From Pelagicoccus enzymogenes (lineage in GTDB: Bacteria > Verrucomicrobiota > Verrucomicrobiia > Opitutales > Opitutaceae), in the NCBI RefSeq assembly GCF_014803405.1, contig NZ_JACYFG010000007.1, forward strand, positions 372,001 to 436,000: DNA of 64,000 nucleotides. Reading direction: 5' to 3'. A program made the translations under genes and the position numbers. The notes beneath the pieces were generated by a model. The model did not search any database and was not told where the DNA came from. It saw nothing but the letters and a program-made list of their open reading frames with translations. Positions 34,356 to 42,827 of this stretch are shown here, one piece after another (the stretch's first letter is position 1; each line of letters starts with the position of its first letter).

Positions 34356-36266
34356 CTACAAGATCTGTAAGCTTTTCCGGTAGAAGTTTATGATCTCCTC
34401 GGAATCACCGCAGAAGAGGAGTTGTTCCTTCATCCAAGCAGGCATGCGACCGTCGGAAACCAGTTGGCTGAATTGCTCCTCCAATTGTTTCCAATAGGTG
34501 TCGTGGTAGAAAACGTAGGGTACGCGTGGCCGGATCCCGAGCTTCATGTTGCATAGCTCGATCCCTATTTCTTCCATCGTGCCTGCACCTCCCAGGTTGA
34601 AGATGCAGAAGTCAGCCACCTGGAACCACTTCTGGCGGTTATGTCGGTTTGTTTCCTGGAATGTGTTGAAAAAGTTGACGCCAACTTTCGGGGGCTGAGC
34701 TTCGAGCTCGAGGAAGGCGGCTCCTGTGAGGCAACCGCGGTGCCGGGCGACGTCGTTGGCGAGGCCCATTACTCCCTCGCCGCCTCCGGTAAGGATGCCC
34801 ACGTTATTGCCGAAGAAGTCGGTCATGCGGACTACCAGTTCGCTGATTTTGCGTTCCTCCTCGGGGTCCATCTCAAGAGCGGAGCCGTAAAACGCCAGGA
34901 TGGTGCAGGCTAGGAATCGTTCCACTTCCTCTTCGCGAATGAAGTAGCCGTGGTCGTGCTTGTAGGCGTGGACGTAAAGGTCGTCCAAGGTCAGCCAATA
35001 CACTTTGATACCGAGTTGCTGGTAGGTCTCGAGGTGCGAGTGCGCTTCGTTGGTTAGGAAAAACTCTTGGAGGGGCGTGGCTTTGCGAAAAACGATGTTT
35101 TTCAGCTTGAGCCGGTTGATGTTGGCTAAAATTTCAATGTGCTCCGCCAGGCCAGGGAAGTAGTCGAGCACTAGGGTGTCGGCTTCTTGGTCTCCTTTGC
35201 GCAACGCCTGGTTTACAGTGCGGAAGCCGAAGTGTCCGTTACGAGCGACGCGTTTGAGCTCTTCCTTGATCGCGTTGTCCGCTCGGATAAGGATACTTTG
35301 GTTGTCTGTCTTGGCGCTTTGTCCGCGTAGCGATATGTCGGTCGTGGGGCGAAGGCGGTCGAATTGCTGTTTTGGCTTGGCGTCAAGCTGGCGGTAAATC
35401 TTGTCGAGGTTGGAGAAGAATACCATGCGTTGGTCGCGTTTTTCAGCGATGCGGTCGCGATCGAAATGCGGCGCGTGGTAAACCTCGATCGAGACTACCG
35501 GGTTGATTACCGGCTGGTCGCTTCGATTATAGATTTCGAGAATGACGCCGGTGCCGAAGGTCTTGATGGGGTCGAGCAGGACGGCTCCGGAATGCAGGCC
35601 GAAATTTCCTTCGCCTCGATTGAGCACGACGTAGTGCTCTTTTAGGTACATCGAGCAGCTTGTGAGCAGTCCGGAGTGCGGTTCGATGGAAACCACGGAA
35701 AGGTCCTCTCGCTTTTGGACCTTGTCGAGAAAGGTTCGGGGGAGCAGGCCTTTGACGAGGCGCAGGTGGTCGAGCTCCGTTACGTTTTTGGGAAGGGTAT
35801 ACTGGACTTTGTGGGGAGTGAGGAAAACGCGGCCGAATCGATCGATGGAAGTTGTATTCGGCAGTTTGATACGATTTTCCTGCAAGGCTTGCCAAATCTC
35901 GTCGGACGAAAGTTTTTGATTTTCGGGAGCGTAAAAAAGGCGACCAGCGGCGATCCCTGTTTGCAGGAGCTTGTCGGCGTAGGGAGCGCAGGGAAAGTCG
36001 GTGTCGTAGACGAAGGCGGTTCCTTCCAATATCAGGCGGTCGCGATTGATGCGGGGCGGGTGCGGGGTGTAGATCTCGATGCCGATACGGGCGAGCGAAC
36101 TGCGTTCGCTGAATTGGATATGTTCGAGACGTTCTGAAACGAAGGCCACTTCCGATTCGGAACGCAGTTTGAAAGTGATCGTGAGGATGACGTTGTTTGG
36201 CTCGGACGATTTCTTGATGGAAGTGATGAGTCCGTCATCGCTGATCCAGAAGGATTCTTGATTCAT
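34356..36266 (-). CDS. Large protein with C-terminal LOG-type Rossmann domain
   Basis: A 636-residue protein. The last 185 residues match the LOG/lysine-decarboxylase-like family of nucleotide-binding phosphoribohydrolases: ILAFYGSALE, GILTGGGEGVMGLANDVA (about 494) and FCIFNLGGAGTMEEIGIEL (about 558). The usual PGGxGTxxE has Leu in place of Pro, but the Gly and Glu residues remain. The first 450 residues are unrecognised: a beta-rich region (about 1-330, with TFGTGVILEIYNRSDQPV) and a second alpha/beta segment (about 385-440, VLDYFPGLAEHIEILANINRLKLKNIVFRK). No signal peptide or TM is seen. A LOG domain alone is about 180-220 residues, so this is a fusion. The substrate is unknown. Confidence 0.82.
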   Translation of the reverse strand: MNQESFWISDDGLITSIKKSSEPNNVILTITFKLRSESEVAFVSERLEHIQFSERSSLARIGIEIYTPHPPRINRDRLILEGTAFVYDTDFPCAPYADKLLQTGIAAGRLFYAPENQKLSSDEIWQALQENRIKLPNTTSIDRFGRVFLTPHKVQYTLPKNVTELDHLRLVKGLLPRTFLDKVQKREDLSVVSIEPHSGLLTSCSMYLKEHYVVLNRGEGNFGLHSGAVLLDPIKTFGTGVILEIYNRSDQPVINPVVSIEVYHAPHFDRDRIAEKRDQRMVFFSNLDKIYRQLDAKPKQQFDRLRPTTDISLRGQSAKTDNQSILIRADNAIKEELKRVARNGHFGFRTVNQALRKGDQEADTLVLDYFPGLAEHIEILANINRLKLKNIVFRKATPLQEFFLTNEAHSHLETYQQLGIKVYWLTLDDLYVHAYKHDHGYFIREEEVERFLACTILAFYGSALEMDPEEERKISELVVRMTDFFGNNVGILTGGGEGVMGLANDVARHRGCLTGAAFLELEAQPPKVGVNFFNTFQETNRHNRQKWFQVADFCIFNLGGAGTMEEIGIELCNMKLGIRPRVPYVFYHDTYWKQLEEQFSQLVSDGRMPAWMKEQLLFCGDSEEIINFYRKSLQIL

Positions 36267-36395
36267 ATGTGTTTGGCTGGGGTTGCTTGGGATTTTGGAT
36301 ATTTACAAGCCTAGTCAAATCCCTTCGACTGGCAAGCACTGCTCCCATCTCATGCTTCAATGAGCGAGGATTAATGTATTGATGACTAATATCTT

Positions 36396-37193
36396 ATGAA
36401 AAAGTTTCTAGCGATAGCAGCCTTTTGCGCCCTTTCGATGCCAGTTTGGGGTCAACTTGCAGACATGATCGAAATGCCTGTGGAAGAAGACGCTTCGCCC
36501 AGCTATACGGACGAGGAGTTGCTGCGTTCGTGGGGCTGGCTTTTGGCGGAGCGGTTCACTTTACGAGATCTGGACATCACAGAAGAGGAGCTCGATTGGA
36601 TCGCAGCCGGGATGCTGAGCCAGATCCAGGGCGAGGAGCCGGCTACCGATTTGAGCCAGTCGCAACTGGCGTTGCAGGAGTATTTTTCAGAAAGGGAGCA
36701 GATCATTCGCGAGCGGGAGTTGAAGCTGATGCAACGTCAGCTCGAGGAGAATCGTCGCCAGGGACAGGAGTTTTTCGATTCTTTGTTTGGCAAGCCGGGC
36801 ATGCTTTCCTTGGGCACCGGTTTGTTCTACGAAATCTTGGAGCCGGGCAACGACGTGCATCCTAAGCAGTCGGACACGGTCGTGGTACACTACGAGGGAC
36901 GTTTCTTGGACAACACGGTCTTCGACACGACCGTGGGCGAAAAGCCGGTCGCCTTTAAGCTCAACGAGGTGATTCCAGGGTGGACCCAAGGGATTCCCTT
37001 GATCGGGGAAGGTGGAAAGATAAAGCTGTACGTGCCATCGGATCTTGGATACGGCGACGAAGGACGTCCTGGCGTGCCGCCAGCGTCTACCTTGGTTTTC
37101 GAAGTGCAGCTACTGAGCGTAGGGCTGCCCGACGAGGCTGGTAGCGCTGCAGGCGCTGACTCCACTTCTGCCGCGCAGGATTCGGCTCAGTAG
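36396..37193 (+). CDS. Exported FKBP-type peptidyl-prolyl isomerase
   Basis: A 265-residue periplasmic folding enzyme. Residues 1-19 are a signal peptide (MKKFLAIAAFCALSMPVWG). A helical dimerisation-like region follows (about 35-130), then an FKBP domain at about 140-245: VVVHYEGRFLDNTVFDTT, GWTQGIPLIGEGGKIKLYVPS, LGYGDEG and PPASTLVFEVQLLSV. The active-site Tyr, Phe-Asp, Trp and final Phe are present. The helical N-terminus is as in FkpA/Mip proteins. An Ala/Ser-rich tail ends the protein. The gene is divergent from the LOG-domain gene. Confidence 0.93.
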   Translation: MKKFLAIAAFCALSMPVWGQLADMIEMPVEEDASPSYTDEELLRSWGWLLAERFTLRDLDITEEELDWIAAGMLSQIQGEEPATDLSQSQLALQEYFSEREQIIRERELKLMQRQLEENRRQGQEFFDSLFGKPGMLSLGTGLFYEILEPGNDVHPKQSDTVVVHYEGRFLDNTVFDTTVGEKPVAFKLNEVIPGWTQGIPLIGEGGKIKLYVPSDLGYGDEGRPGVPPASTLVFEVQLLSVGLPDEAGSAAGADSTSAAQDSAQ

Positions 37194-37236
37194 GCCTTTG
37201 GCGTAGGAAACGCTGCTGTGATTTGATTTGGTCGAC

Positions 37237-38385
37237 ATGAGACTTGCGCTTGTCACGGAAACGTTTCCTCCGGAAGTTAACGGCGTATCCATGACTTTGG
37301 GACGCCTCTGCGAAGGGCTTGCCAAGCGAGGATGGAGCCTTTTGGTCGTGCGACCGGTACAGGAGCACGAGGAGGTCGACGCGGTTTCTCCACCGCAACC
37401 CTTCGAGGAGTTTGTAGTGGCAGGTGTGCCCTTGCCCGGATATTCGAGCCTTCGCATGGGAGAGCCCGCAGGGTTCAGCCTGCACCGCATGTGGAAGGAG
37501 AACAGGCCGGATATCGTCCACATTGCCACCGAGGGACCGCTGGGCGTGGCGGCCCTGATCGCGGCGAAGCTTTTGCGGATCCCCGTGAGCTCCACTTTTC
37601 ACACGAACTTCGACCAGTACAGCGACCACTACAGTGTGGGAGGCGTGCAGCGATTGATGTCTGCGTATTTGCGCAGGATTCACAATTTTTGCGCCTGTAC
37701 CTTGGCTCCGACCCAGCAGATGGCGGATGCTCTCGCGAGCGAAGGCTATCTCAATACGGGAGTGCTTTCGCGGGGAGTCGATACTGAGCTTTTTTCTCCG
37801 GAGAAGCGGGACGCGGCCCTGCGTAAGTCCTGGGAAATTCCGGAAGGTGGCCGTGCTATCGTCTATGTCGGGCGCATCGCGAAAGAAAAGAATATCGACT
37901 TGGTGGTGCGAGCGTATCAGGCGATGGCGCGTCAAAATCCAGGTGACCGATTGGTTCTGGTAGGCGGGGGGCCGGAACTCGAACGATTGAAGCGGAAGTA
38001 TCCGCACATTCACTACGCCGGCATGAGGAAAGGCGACGACTTGGCAAGGCACTATGCCTCTGGCGACATCTTTCTCTTCGCGAGCGTGACCGAAACCTTT
38101 GGCAACGTGGTGACGGAAGCCATGGCCTCGGGCTTGTCCGTGTGCACTTACGATTACGCGGTGGGACGCGAGTATGTGAAGCCGAACGAAAACGGATTCC
38201 TTGCGGCTTTCGACGACCCGGACGACTTCGTGGAAAAGGCGGTGGCCTTGGGCGAATGTAGCGACGAGGAGTTGCGTCTCATCGGTTCGGCGGCGCGTAA
38301 AACGGCTGAAGGAATCAGCTGGGACGCCGTGGTTGAGAGCTTTCAGTCCTCGTTGCGGGAGGTCGTTGATCGGACTCGCGGTTAA
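37237..38385 (+). CDS. Glycosyltransferase family 4-type protein (MgtA/PimB-like)
   Basis: A 382-residue GT-B glycosyltransferase. The N-terminal domain opens with RLALVTETFPPEVNGVSMTLGRL and has HIATEGPLG and TFHTNFDQYSDHY. The C-terminal domain has VYVGRIAKEKNID, LVLVGGGPELERLKRKYP, FASVTETFGNVVTEAMASGL and a final EXnE (ETFGNVVTEA). These are typical of alpha-mannosyl- or glucosyltransferases acting on glycolipids. The start is the ATG at 37237 rather than the TTG at 37228. It lies 43 bases after the FKBP gene and 145 before a lipid-kinase-like gene, so a role in glycolipid synthesis is reasonable but unproved. Confidence 0.9.
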   Translation: MRLALVTETFPPEVNGVSMTLGRLCEGLAKRGWSLLVVRPVQEHEEVDAVSPPQPFEEFVVAGVPLPGYSSLRMGEPAGFSLHRMWKENRPDIVHIATEGPLGVAALIAAKLLRIPVSSTFHTNFDQYSDHYSVGGVQRLMSAYLRRIHNFCACTLAPTQQMADALASEGYLNTGVLSRGVDTELFSPEKRDAALRKSWEIPEGGRAIVYVGRIAKEKNIDLVVRAYQAMARQNPGDRLVLVGGGPELERLKRKYPHIHYAGMRKGDDLARHYASGDIFLFASVTETFGNVVTEAMASGLSVCTYDYAVGREYVKPNENGFLAAFDDPDDFVEKAVALGECSDEELRLIGSAARKTAEGISWDAVVESFQSSLREVVDRTRG

Positions 38386-38530
38386 GCGCCTCTCGCGAGA
38401 CTCCGGCTAGGATTCAAGGGGCAGGGAAGCGCTCGTCACACGCCTCGCAGATCGCCCGCTCTGAAATGTGTGGGATATGAGGGCTAGGTGGTTGCTTTTT
38501 CTTTCCCATGCGTTTTGAGGATTAGGGCAG

Positions 38531-39415
38531 ATGGCAACGGAACTGGCATTCATCGTAAATCCGATATCGGGTAAGCGGCTTAAGGGCCCGGAGCGTGTCG
38601 CTCGGGTTCGAGCATTCGTAGAAGCTCAGAAGTTGAATGCCGTCGTATGGCCGACCGAGCGAGCGGGACATGCCCCCGAGTTGGCCCAGCGAGCTCTCGA
38701 GCAAGGCGTGAAACGCCTGGTGGCGGTAGGTGGAGACGGCACCATCAATGAAGTGGGTCGCATGATCGTGGGCTCTCCTTGCGAATTCGGATTGGTGCCG
38801 ATGGGGTCCGGCAATGGCTTGGCGCGACACATCGGAATTCCGCTCGAATTCGAAAGGGCCCTTAAGCTGGCGGCGACCGGCAGCGCCATCAAGGTGGACA
38901 CGGGAGAGGCGAACGGACGTCCGTTTTTCAACGTGATGGGCATCGGCTTCGATGCGGAGGTCGGGCGTCGTTTCAATGAGACGGAAGGTCGGGGCTTGAT
39001 GAACTACATGCGGGAAGGGTGGAAGGCGTTTCGCGGTTACCGCTCCCTCGAGTGCGACATCGAAACGAATTTGGGCTCCAAGTCCTTGAGCGCTTACATC
39101 GTGGCGGTGGCCAATTCCTCCCAGTATGGAAGCAATGCGTTCATCGCTCCCGACGCGTCGATGACGGATGGGAAACTGAATCTCGTTGCCATCGCGGAGC
39201 CAAATTTCCTGAGCTTTTTCATCCTGATTTGGCGAATGTTCAGCAAAAAGCTCTACCACAGCCCACGCGTTACTCCGATCTGCGCGGAGAGTTTCACGCT
39301 TCGGATGAAGGATGGCGGCTTTTTTCACGTGGATGGCGAGATCTTCAAATGCGGTAAAAATCTTACTGTTAAAGCTTGCCCCAAGTCGCTGCGTATCGTG
39401 GCCATGACCTGCTAG
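38531..39415 (+). CDS. Diacylglycerol/lipid kinase family protein (YegS/DgkB-like)
   Basis: A 294-residue soluble lipid kinase of the DAGK-catalytic family. It has FIVNPISGK at the N-terminus, the nucleotide-binding VAVGGDGTINEVGR, the PMGSGNGLARHIGIPL loop and the C-terminal VDGEIFKCGKNLTVKACP. Substrates in the family include diacylglycerol, phosphatidylglycerol and sphingoid lipids; the sequence does not decide. The start ATG at 38531 has a weak AGGG about 5 bases upstream. It is followed by a probable terminator and a 664-base gap. Confidence 0.92.
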   Translation: MATELAFIVNPISGKRLKGPERVARVRAFVEAQKLNAVVWPTERAGHAPELAQRALEQGVKRLVAVGGDGTINEVGRMIVGSPCEFGLVPMGSGNGLARHIGIPLEFERALKLAATGSAIKVDTGEANGRPFFNVMGIGFDAEVGRRFNETEGRGLMNYMREGWKAFRGYRSLECDIETNLGSKSLSAYIVAVANSSQYGSNAFIAPDASMTDGKLNLVAIAEPNFLSFFILIWRMFSKKLYHSPRVTPICAESFTLRMKDGGFFHVDGEIFKCGKNLTVKACPKSLRIVAMTC

Positions 39416-40079
39416 AAATCGAGGCGTATTTTCGGCCTGAATTTGCCCGCAAATTTGCCGGAAATTCCGGTTTTTTTGGCCAGAAAACCTTGTGAATAAC
39501 TTGGTAGCAACTGCTGCAGGGGCATGATCTGGGCGGGTTTAGCGAATTGTTGTGATTCAACTTTTTTACATTTGGGCTTTAGCTGTGATTTTTTTTCGTT
39601 GAGTCCTCCGGGAAACCGTTTCAGGCGGATTTTTACCTCCCCAAACGGGCCGGCGCGGGATTGGCACCATGTGGCAATTTTGCGCCGCTGCGCCCGCCAG
39701 GTTCCGTTCGTTTTCGAGGTCCTGTTAAAGTGTTGATAGAGAGATATTAGCAATTGCGCTAAATCGGTGGCGGTCGGACCTGTTGGACGGTTGCTGGGCT
39801 AAGCTCGGGAGAGGGGGCTGGCAGGGGCTTTCTCGGGCGTTTCAAGCCCGTCACATGGCTTGGTCATTAACGCGGCTTCTAGCGGCCATTTGTGGGCCAG
39901 GCGGGATTGTGAATATCAGGGGGTATTCCCTAGTCTTTCGAATCTGAAAGCGAAATTCGCAAAATGGGAAACAGCTTGTGAAGAAACTTGGGAGTTAACC
40001 CTGTCGTCACATTTCGGGGAATCTCACTAGCGAGGGTTCTTGCATCCACGAAAAGGGGCTTTTATTGCTCCAGCCGAGT
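39416..40079. other. 664-base gap between lipid kinase gene and panE
   Basis: No gene is convincing. The left edge holds a likely terminator (39458-39477). A small basic ORF on the minus strand (39412-39753, 113 codons) is open but lacks homology or coding bias that I can see. An imperfect palindrome TTAGC-AATTGC-GCTAA lies at 39747-39762. I checked by eye for tmRNA, SRP RNA and RNase P RNA hallmarks and saw none. The right edge should hold the panE promoter. Confidence 0.5.
39458..39477 (+). terminator. Probable terminator of the lipid kinase gene
   Basis: CCGG-AAATT-CCGG (the inner A/T bases can extend the pairing) is followed by seven T residues, 42 bases after the lipid-kinase stop. The stem is short, but the T-run is good. 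Confidence 0.6.
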
Positions 40080-40985
40080 ATGAAAATTGCGATAGTTGGC
40101 TCGGGAGCCATCGGACTTTACTACGGAGCCCTGCTGCAGCGAAGCGGGCGGGAAGTAGCCTTTCTAATGCGCAGCGATCTGCCGGTGGCGAAGGAGCGAG
40201 GAATCCGCGTGGTCAGAAAAGACGAGACCTTTGTCTTGGACGAGGTGGCTGCATTTGCTCGAGCCGAAGAGATTGGCGTTTGCGATTTAGTGATCGTCTC
40301 CTTGAAGGCCACAGGAAATGGGAGTCTGGCTGAGATTTTGCCTCCACTGGTGGGGCGCGGCACGAAGCTGTTGACCTTGCAGAACGGCCTAGGCAATGAC
40401 GCGCTGCTGGCTGAGCTCTTCCCGAAAAACAAGGTTTTTGGTGGCTTATGCTTTGTCTGCCTGAATCGCATCGAGCCGGCGGTGGTCGAAAACTACATGG
40501 CGGGCTCGATCAGTTTGGGACCTCGCTTGGGTGAAGACTTAGCGGAGGCCGAGGAGATTGTGGAGCTTTTCAAGGCGGCTGGGGTAAAGACGCGTTGTGA
40601 GCCAAACCTGGCGGAGGTGCAGTGGAAGAAGCTGGTTTGGAACGTGCCCTTCAATGGCTTGGCGATCGCGGCCGGCGGCGTCACTACGGACGTGATTGTC
40701 GGCTCCCCGGAGCTATGCGGGGAAGCTCGGGCGCTTATGCGCGAGATTATCGCCGCGTCCCATTTCTTTGGATACGATTTCGGTGAGGGCTTCGAGGATT
40801 ACCAGATAAAGATTACGCGGCCGATGGAAGGCTATCGCCCCTCCAGCATGATCGATTTCGTAGAAGGTCGACCGGTGGAAGTGGAGGCGATCTGGGGCGA
40901 GCCGCTGCGTCAAGCGAAGGCGGCTGGGGTGGCGACGCCTAAGCTGGAGATGCTGTACGCGCTGCTAAAGCGTTTGTGCAGATAG
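40080..40985 (+). CDS. panE: 2-dehydropantoate 2-reductase
   Basis: PanE (ApbA) reduces ketopantoate to pantoate with NADPH for coenzyme A synthesis. The 301-residue protein has the N-terminal nucleotide motif VGSGAIGLYYGALLQRSG, SLKATGN, TLQNGLGNDALLAELFP, the catalytic-lysine region EVQWKKLVWNVPFNGLA and a C-terminal YRPSSMIDFVEGRPVEVEAIWGEPLR. The ATG at 40080 begins the Rossmann strand directly (MKIAIVG); a TTG at 40065 is unlikely. Some family members act on other 2-keto acids, but all key blocks fit PanE. Confidence 0.93.
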   Translation: MKIAIVGSGAIGLYYGALLQRSGREVAFLMRSDLPVAKERGIRVVRKDETFVLDEVAAFARAEEIGVCDLVIVSLKATGNGSLAEILPPLVGRGTKLLTLQNGLGNDALLAELFPKNKVFGGLCFVCLNRIEPAVVENYMAGSISLGPRLGEDLAEAEEIVELFKAAGVKTRCEPNLAEVQWKKLVWNVPFNGLAIAAGGVTTDVIVGSPELCGEARALMREIIAASHFFGYDFGEGFEDYQIKITRPMEGYRPSSMIDFVEGRPVEVEAIWGEPLRQAKAAGVATPKLEMLYALLKRLCR

Positions 40986-41000
40986 ATGCCGCGAGCCGCG

Positions 41001-41025
41001 AAAGCGCCCGCTGGTAACAGCGGGC
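41001..41025 (-). terminator. Probable terminator of purA
   Basis: GCCCGCTG (41006-41013) and CAGCGGGC (41018-41025) form a perfect 8-bp stem with a GTAA loop, 8 bases beyond the purA stop. Only a short T stretch follows on the minus strand. Confidence 0.5.
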
Positions 41026-41032
41026 CCGACCC

Positions 41033-42595
41033 TTAGGATTGGATCGCTTGGTCGAACTTGAGGAGCTCGCGGATCTCCGGGATGTCGCGGATGACCTGTG
41101 AGGGCATGGGGCCGACGCCGACGTAGCGCAGGTTGGGCAATTCGGCTGGCCATTCGTCGCCATAGTAGGCGGAGTCCAGCAGGGAACGCATCATGCCGGC
41201 GATGTAGCTTTTTGCCTCGGCAGGCAGCTCGTCGAACTTGCGGCATTTAGAAATGTCCTGGGTCCAGCCGGCGTACTCTTGGTAAACGGGCTTAAGCGTC
41301 TTGCGAATGGCTTCCGTGCGGGGAACGCGATGGTAGCGTTTTCCTTCGGTATCCTCGTAGGCGATACAAATTTTAAGGTTGCCGTTCCAGTCGCCGGAAT
41401 GGGTAAGGGCGTCGATCTTGTTGATCATCAGATCGTCGAATCCGCCGAAGCGGAGCGTGTCGCCTTTTTCCACCGCGTCGTACCAGCCGACCATGCGTTG
41501 GCGACCGGTGGATACGCCGAACTCGAGCTTGCGGAGGATCTTGAAGAGCGGGTGCTCTGGATCTTCCTGGGTAATGAAAACGTGGGTACCGACCTTGGTG
41601 TCGTAGGCCTTGGCGACGCCGAAGACGTGCAGGGGCTGGACGGGCTGGCAGGCGGAATTGAAAAATTCCGGAGCGTAGGTGTGGGAGGCGGAAACGTTGG
41701 GCGAGAAGCCTTGGCGCTTGTCGAGCCAGTAGGCTTGGCCGTATTCGCCGATGGTGTAGCGGCCGGCGCTTTGGGCGCCGCGAACCAACTCGCGCACGTC
41801 GACGATCTTGTCGGCGAGGTTTTGAGCGGTGTCCCAATAGATTTCTACGATCTTCTCGACGTCTAGGGTGAAGGGCTCCTCGCCTTTGAAGATGGTGAAG
41901 TCGAACTCGTTCTCGTCGAAGAGGCCGAGCTTGATGGCTTCCTCGTTGGCTCGGGTTTCACCTTCAGTGAGGGTGTCGAAGAAGCTGTCCCAAGCTTCGG
42001 GCGTGACTTGGCAAACGTGCTGGATGACGCGGCAAGCCCGGTCGGCCCGGTTGGCTACCTTTTTGGCGTAAAGCTCTTGGTCGGCGAGGAAGTCGGAGTA
42101 GACGATCTGGAACTGGCCGACTTCGTCGAGGTAGGCAGGGGTGATTCCGCGGCCGGTGCTGCCGCGGGGCTCTTCGTTGATGACGTTGACGCGGTACCAC
42201 TCCCAGGCGAGGTCGAGCAAGCGATGGATGACGTCGGAAACCATGCAGCGTTCGTCGATGGCGAGGCGTTCGGTGACGCGGTAGCCCTTGTGGTCGACGG
42301 GCAGGAGTTCCCACATGAACTTGCGTGGGTCGGCTACCACGCCGGCTCCGATGGCGAGGGTTTCGACAGACTGGTCGACGACGCCCGCGGGGAGAAGGTT
42401 GAGCTTGAGCCCGCCCGCGGTATGGCCGGAGTTGGCGCCTCCGTTGACCTTGAGGACGACTTGCACGGGATTTTCCACGCCAGTCTTTTCACGAAGCTCT
42501 TCGACGACTTCGGAGATGAGGCGTCCTTTACCTTCGTCTCCCATGCTGATGCCGCAGTCGGCGATGAATTTGCTTTTGTACTCTGTGAGGGCCAT
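41033..42595 (-). CDS. purA: Adenylosuccinate synthetase, long divergent form
   Basis: PurA makes adenylosuccinate from IMP and aspartate with GTP. The 520-residue protein keeps the core motifs: [15 protein letters not shown] (P-loop with the catalytic Asp), [22 protein letters not shown] (catalytic His), [35 protein letters not shown] and [10 protein letters not shown]. It is about 80-100 residues longer than E. coli-type PurA, and several blocks are altered, for instance the GTTTGRPRRCGW-type motif. The ATG at 42595 gives the conserved N-terminus; an upstream in-frame start at 42667 adds residues with no match. No other purA is seen here. Because of the divergence, activity is likely but not certain. 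Confidence 0.87.
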   Translation of the reverse strand: MALTEYKSKFIADCGISMGDEGKGRLISEVVEELREKTGVENPVQVVLKVNGGANSGHTAGGLKLNLLPAGVVDQSVETLAIGAGVVADPRKFMWELLPVDHKGYRVTERLAIDERCMVSDVIHRLLDLAWEWYRVNVINEEPRGSTGRGITPAYLDEVGQFQIVYSDFLADQELYAKKVANRADRACRVIQHVCQVTPEAWDSFFDTLTEGETRANEEAIKLGLFDENEFDFTIFKGEEPFTLDVEKIVEIYWDTAQNLADKIVDVRELVRGAQSAGRYTIGEYGQAYWLDKRQGFSPNVSASHTYAPEFFNSACQPVQPLHVFGVAKAYDTKVGTHVFITQEDPEHPLFKILRKLEFGVSTGRQRMVGWYDAVEKGDTLRFGGFDDLMINKIDALTHSGDWNGNLKICIAYEDTEGKRYHRVPRTEAIRKTLKPVYQEYAGWTQDISKCRKFDELPAEAKSYIAGMMRSLLDSAYYGDEWPAELPNLRYVGVGPMPSQVIRDIPEIRELLKFDQAIQS

Positions 42596-42827
42596 GTCTG
42601 TGTCTGCTTCGGCGTTTACGACCAAAGCCGCGAGAAAATGCACAGCTTCGCGCCAGAGATCGAGCAAAACTTGCAGCTAAGTTTCAATCGATCAGGGGCG
42701 GGACCGAATTCGCAGAATTGGAAGGGGTTTCGCGGCTGCTCAAGCCAGCAATTATTTTTCTGCCGTAAATGAAATGTTAAATAGGGGGCAGGGGCATGTC
42801 GGTTGCTTTGCGTACGCGCACGACTCG

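Noticed and set aside
39412-39753. 113-codon basic ORF on the minus strand
   Set aside because: No homology, weak third-position bias, overlaps the lipid-kinase terminator in antisense; kept only as a note in the gap entry.
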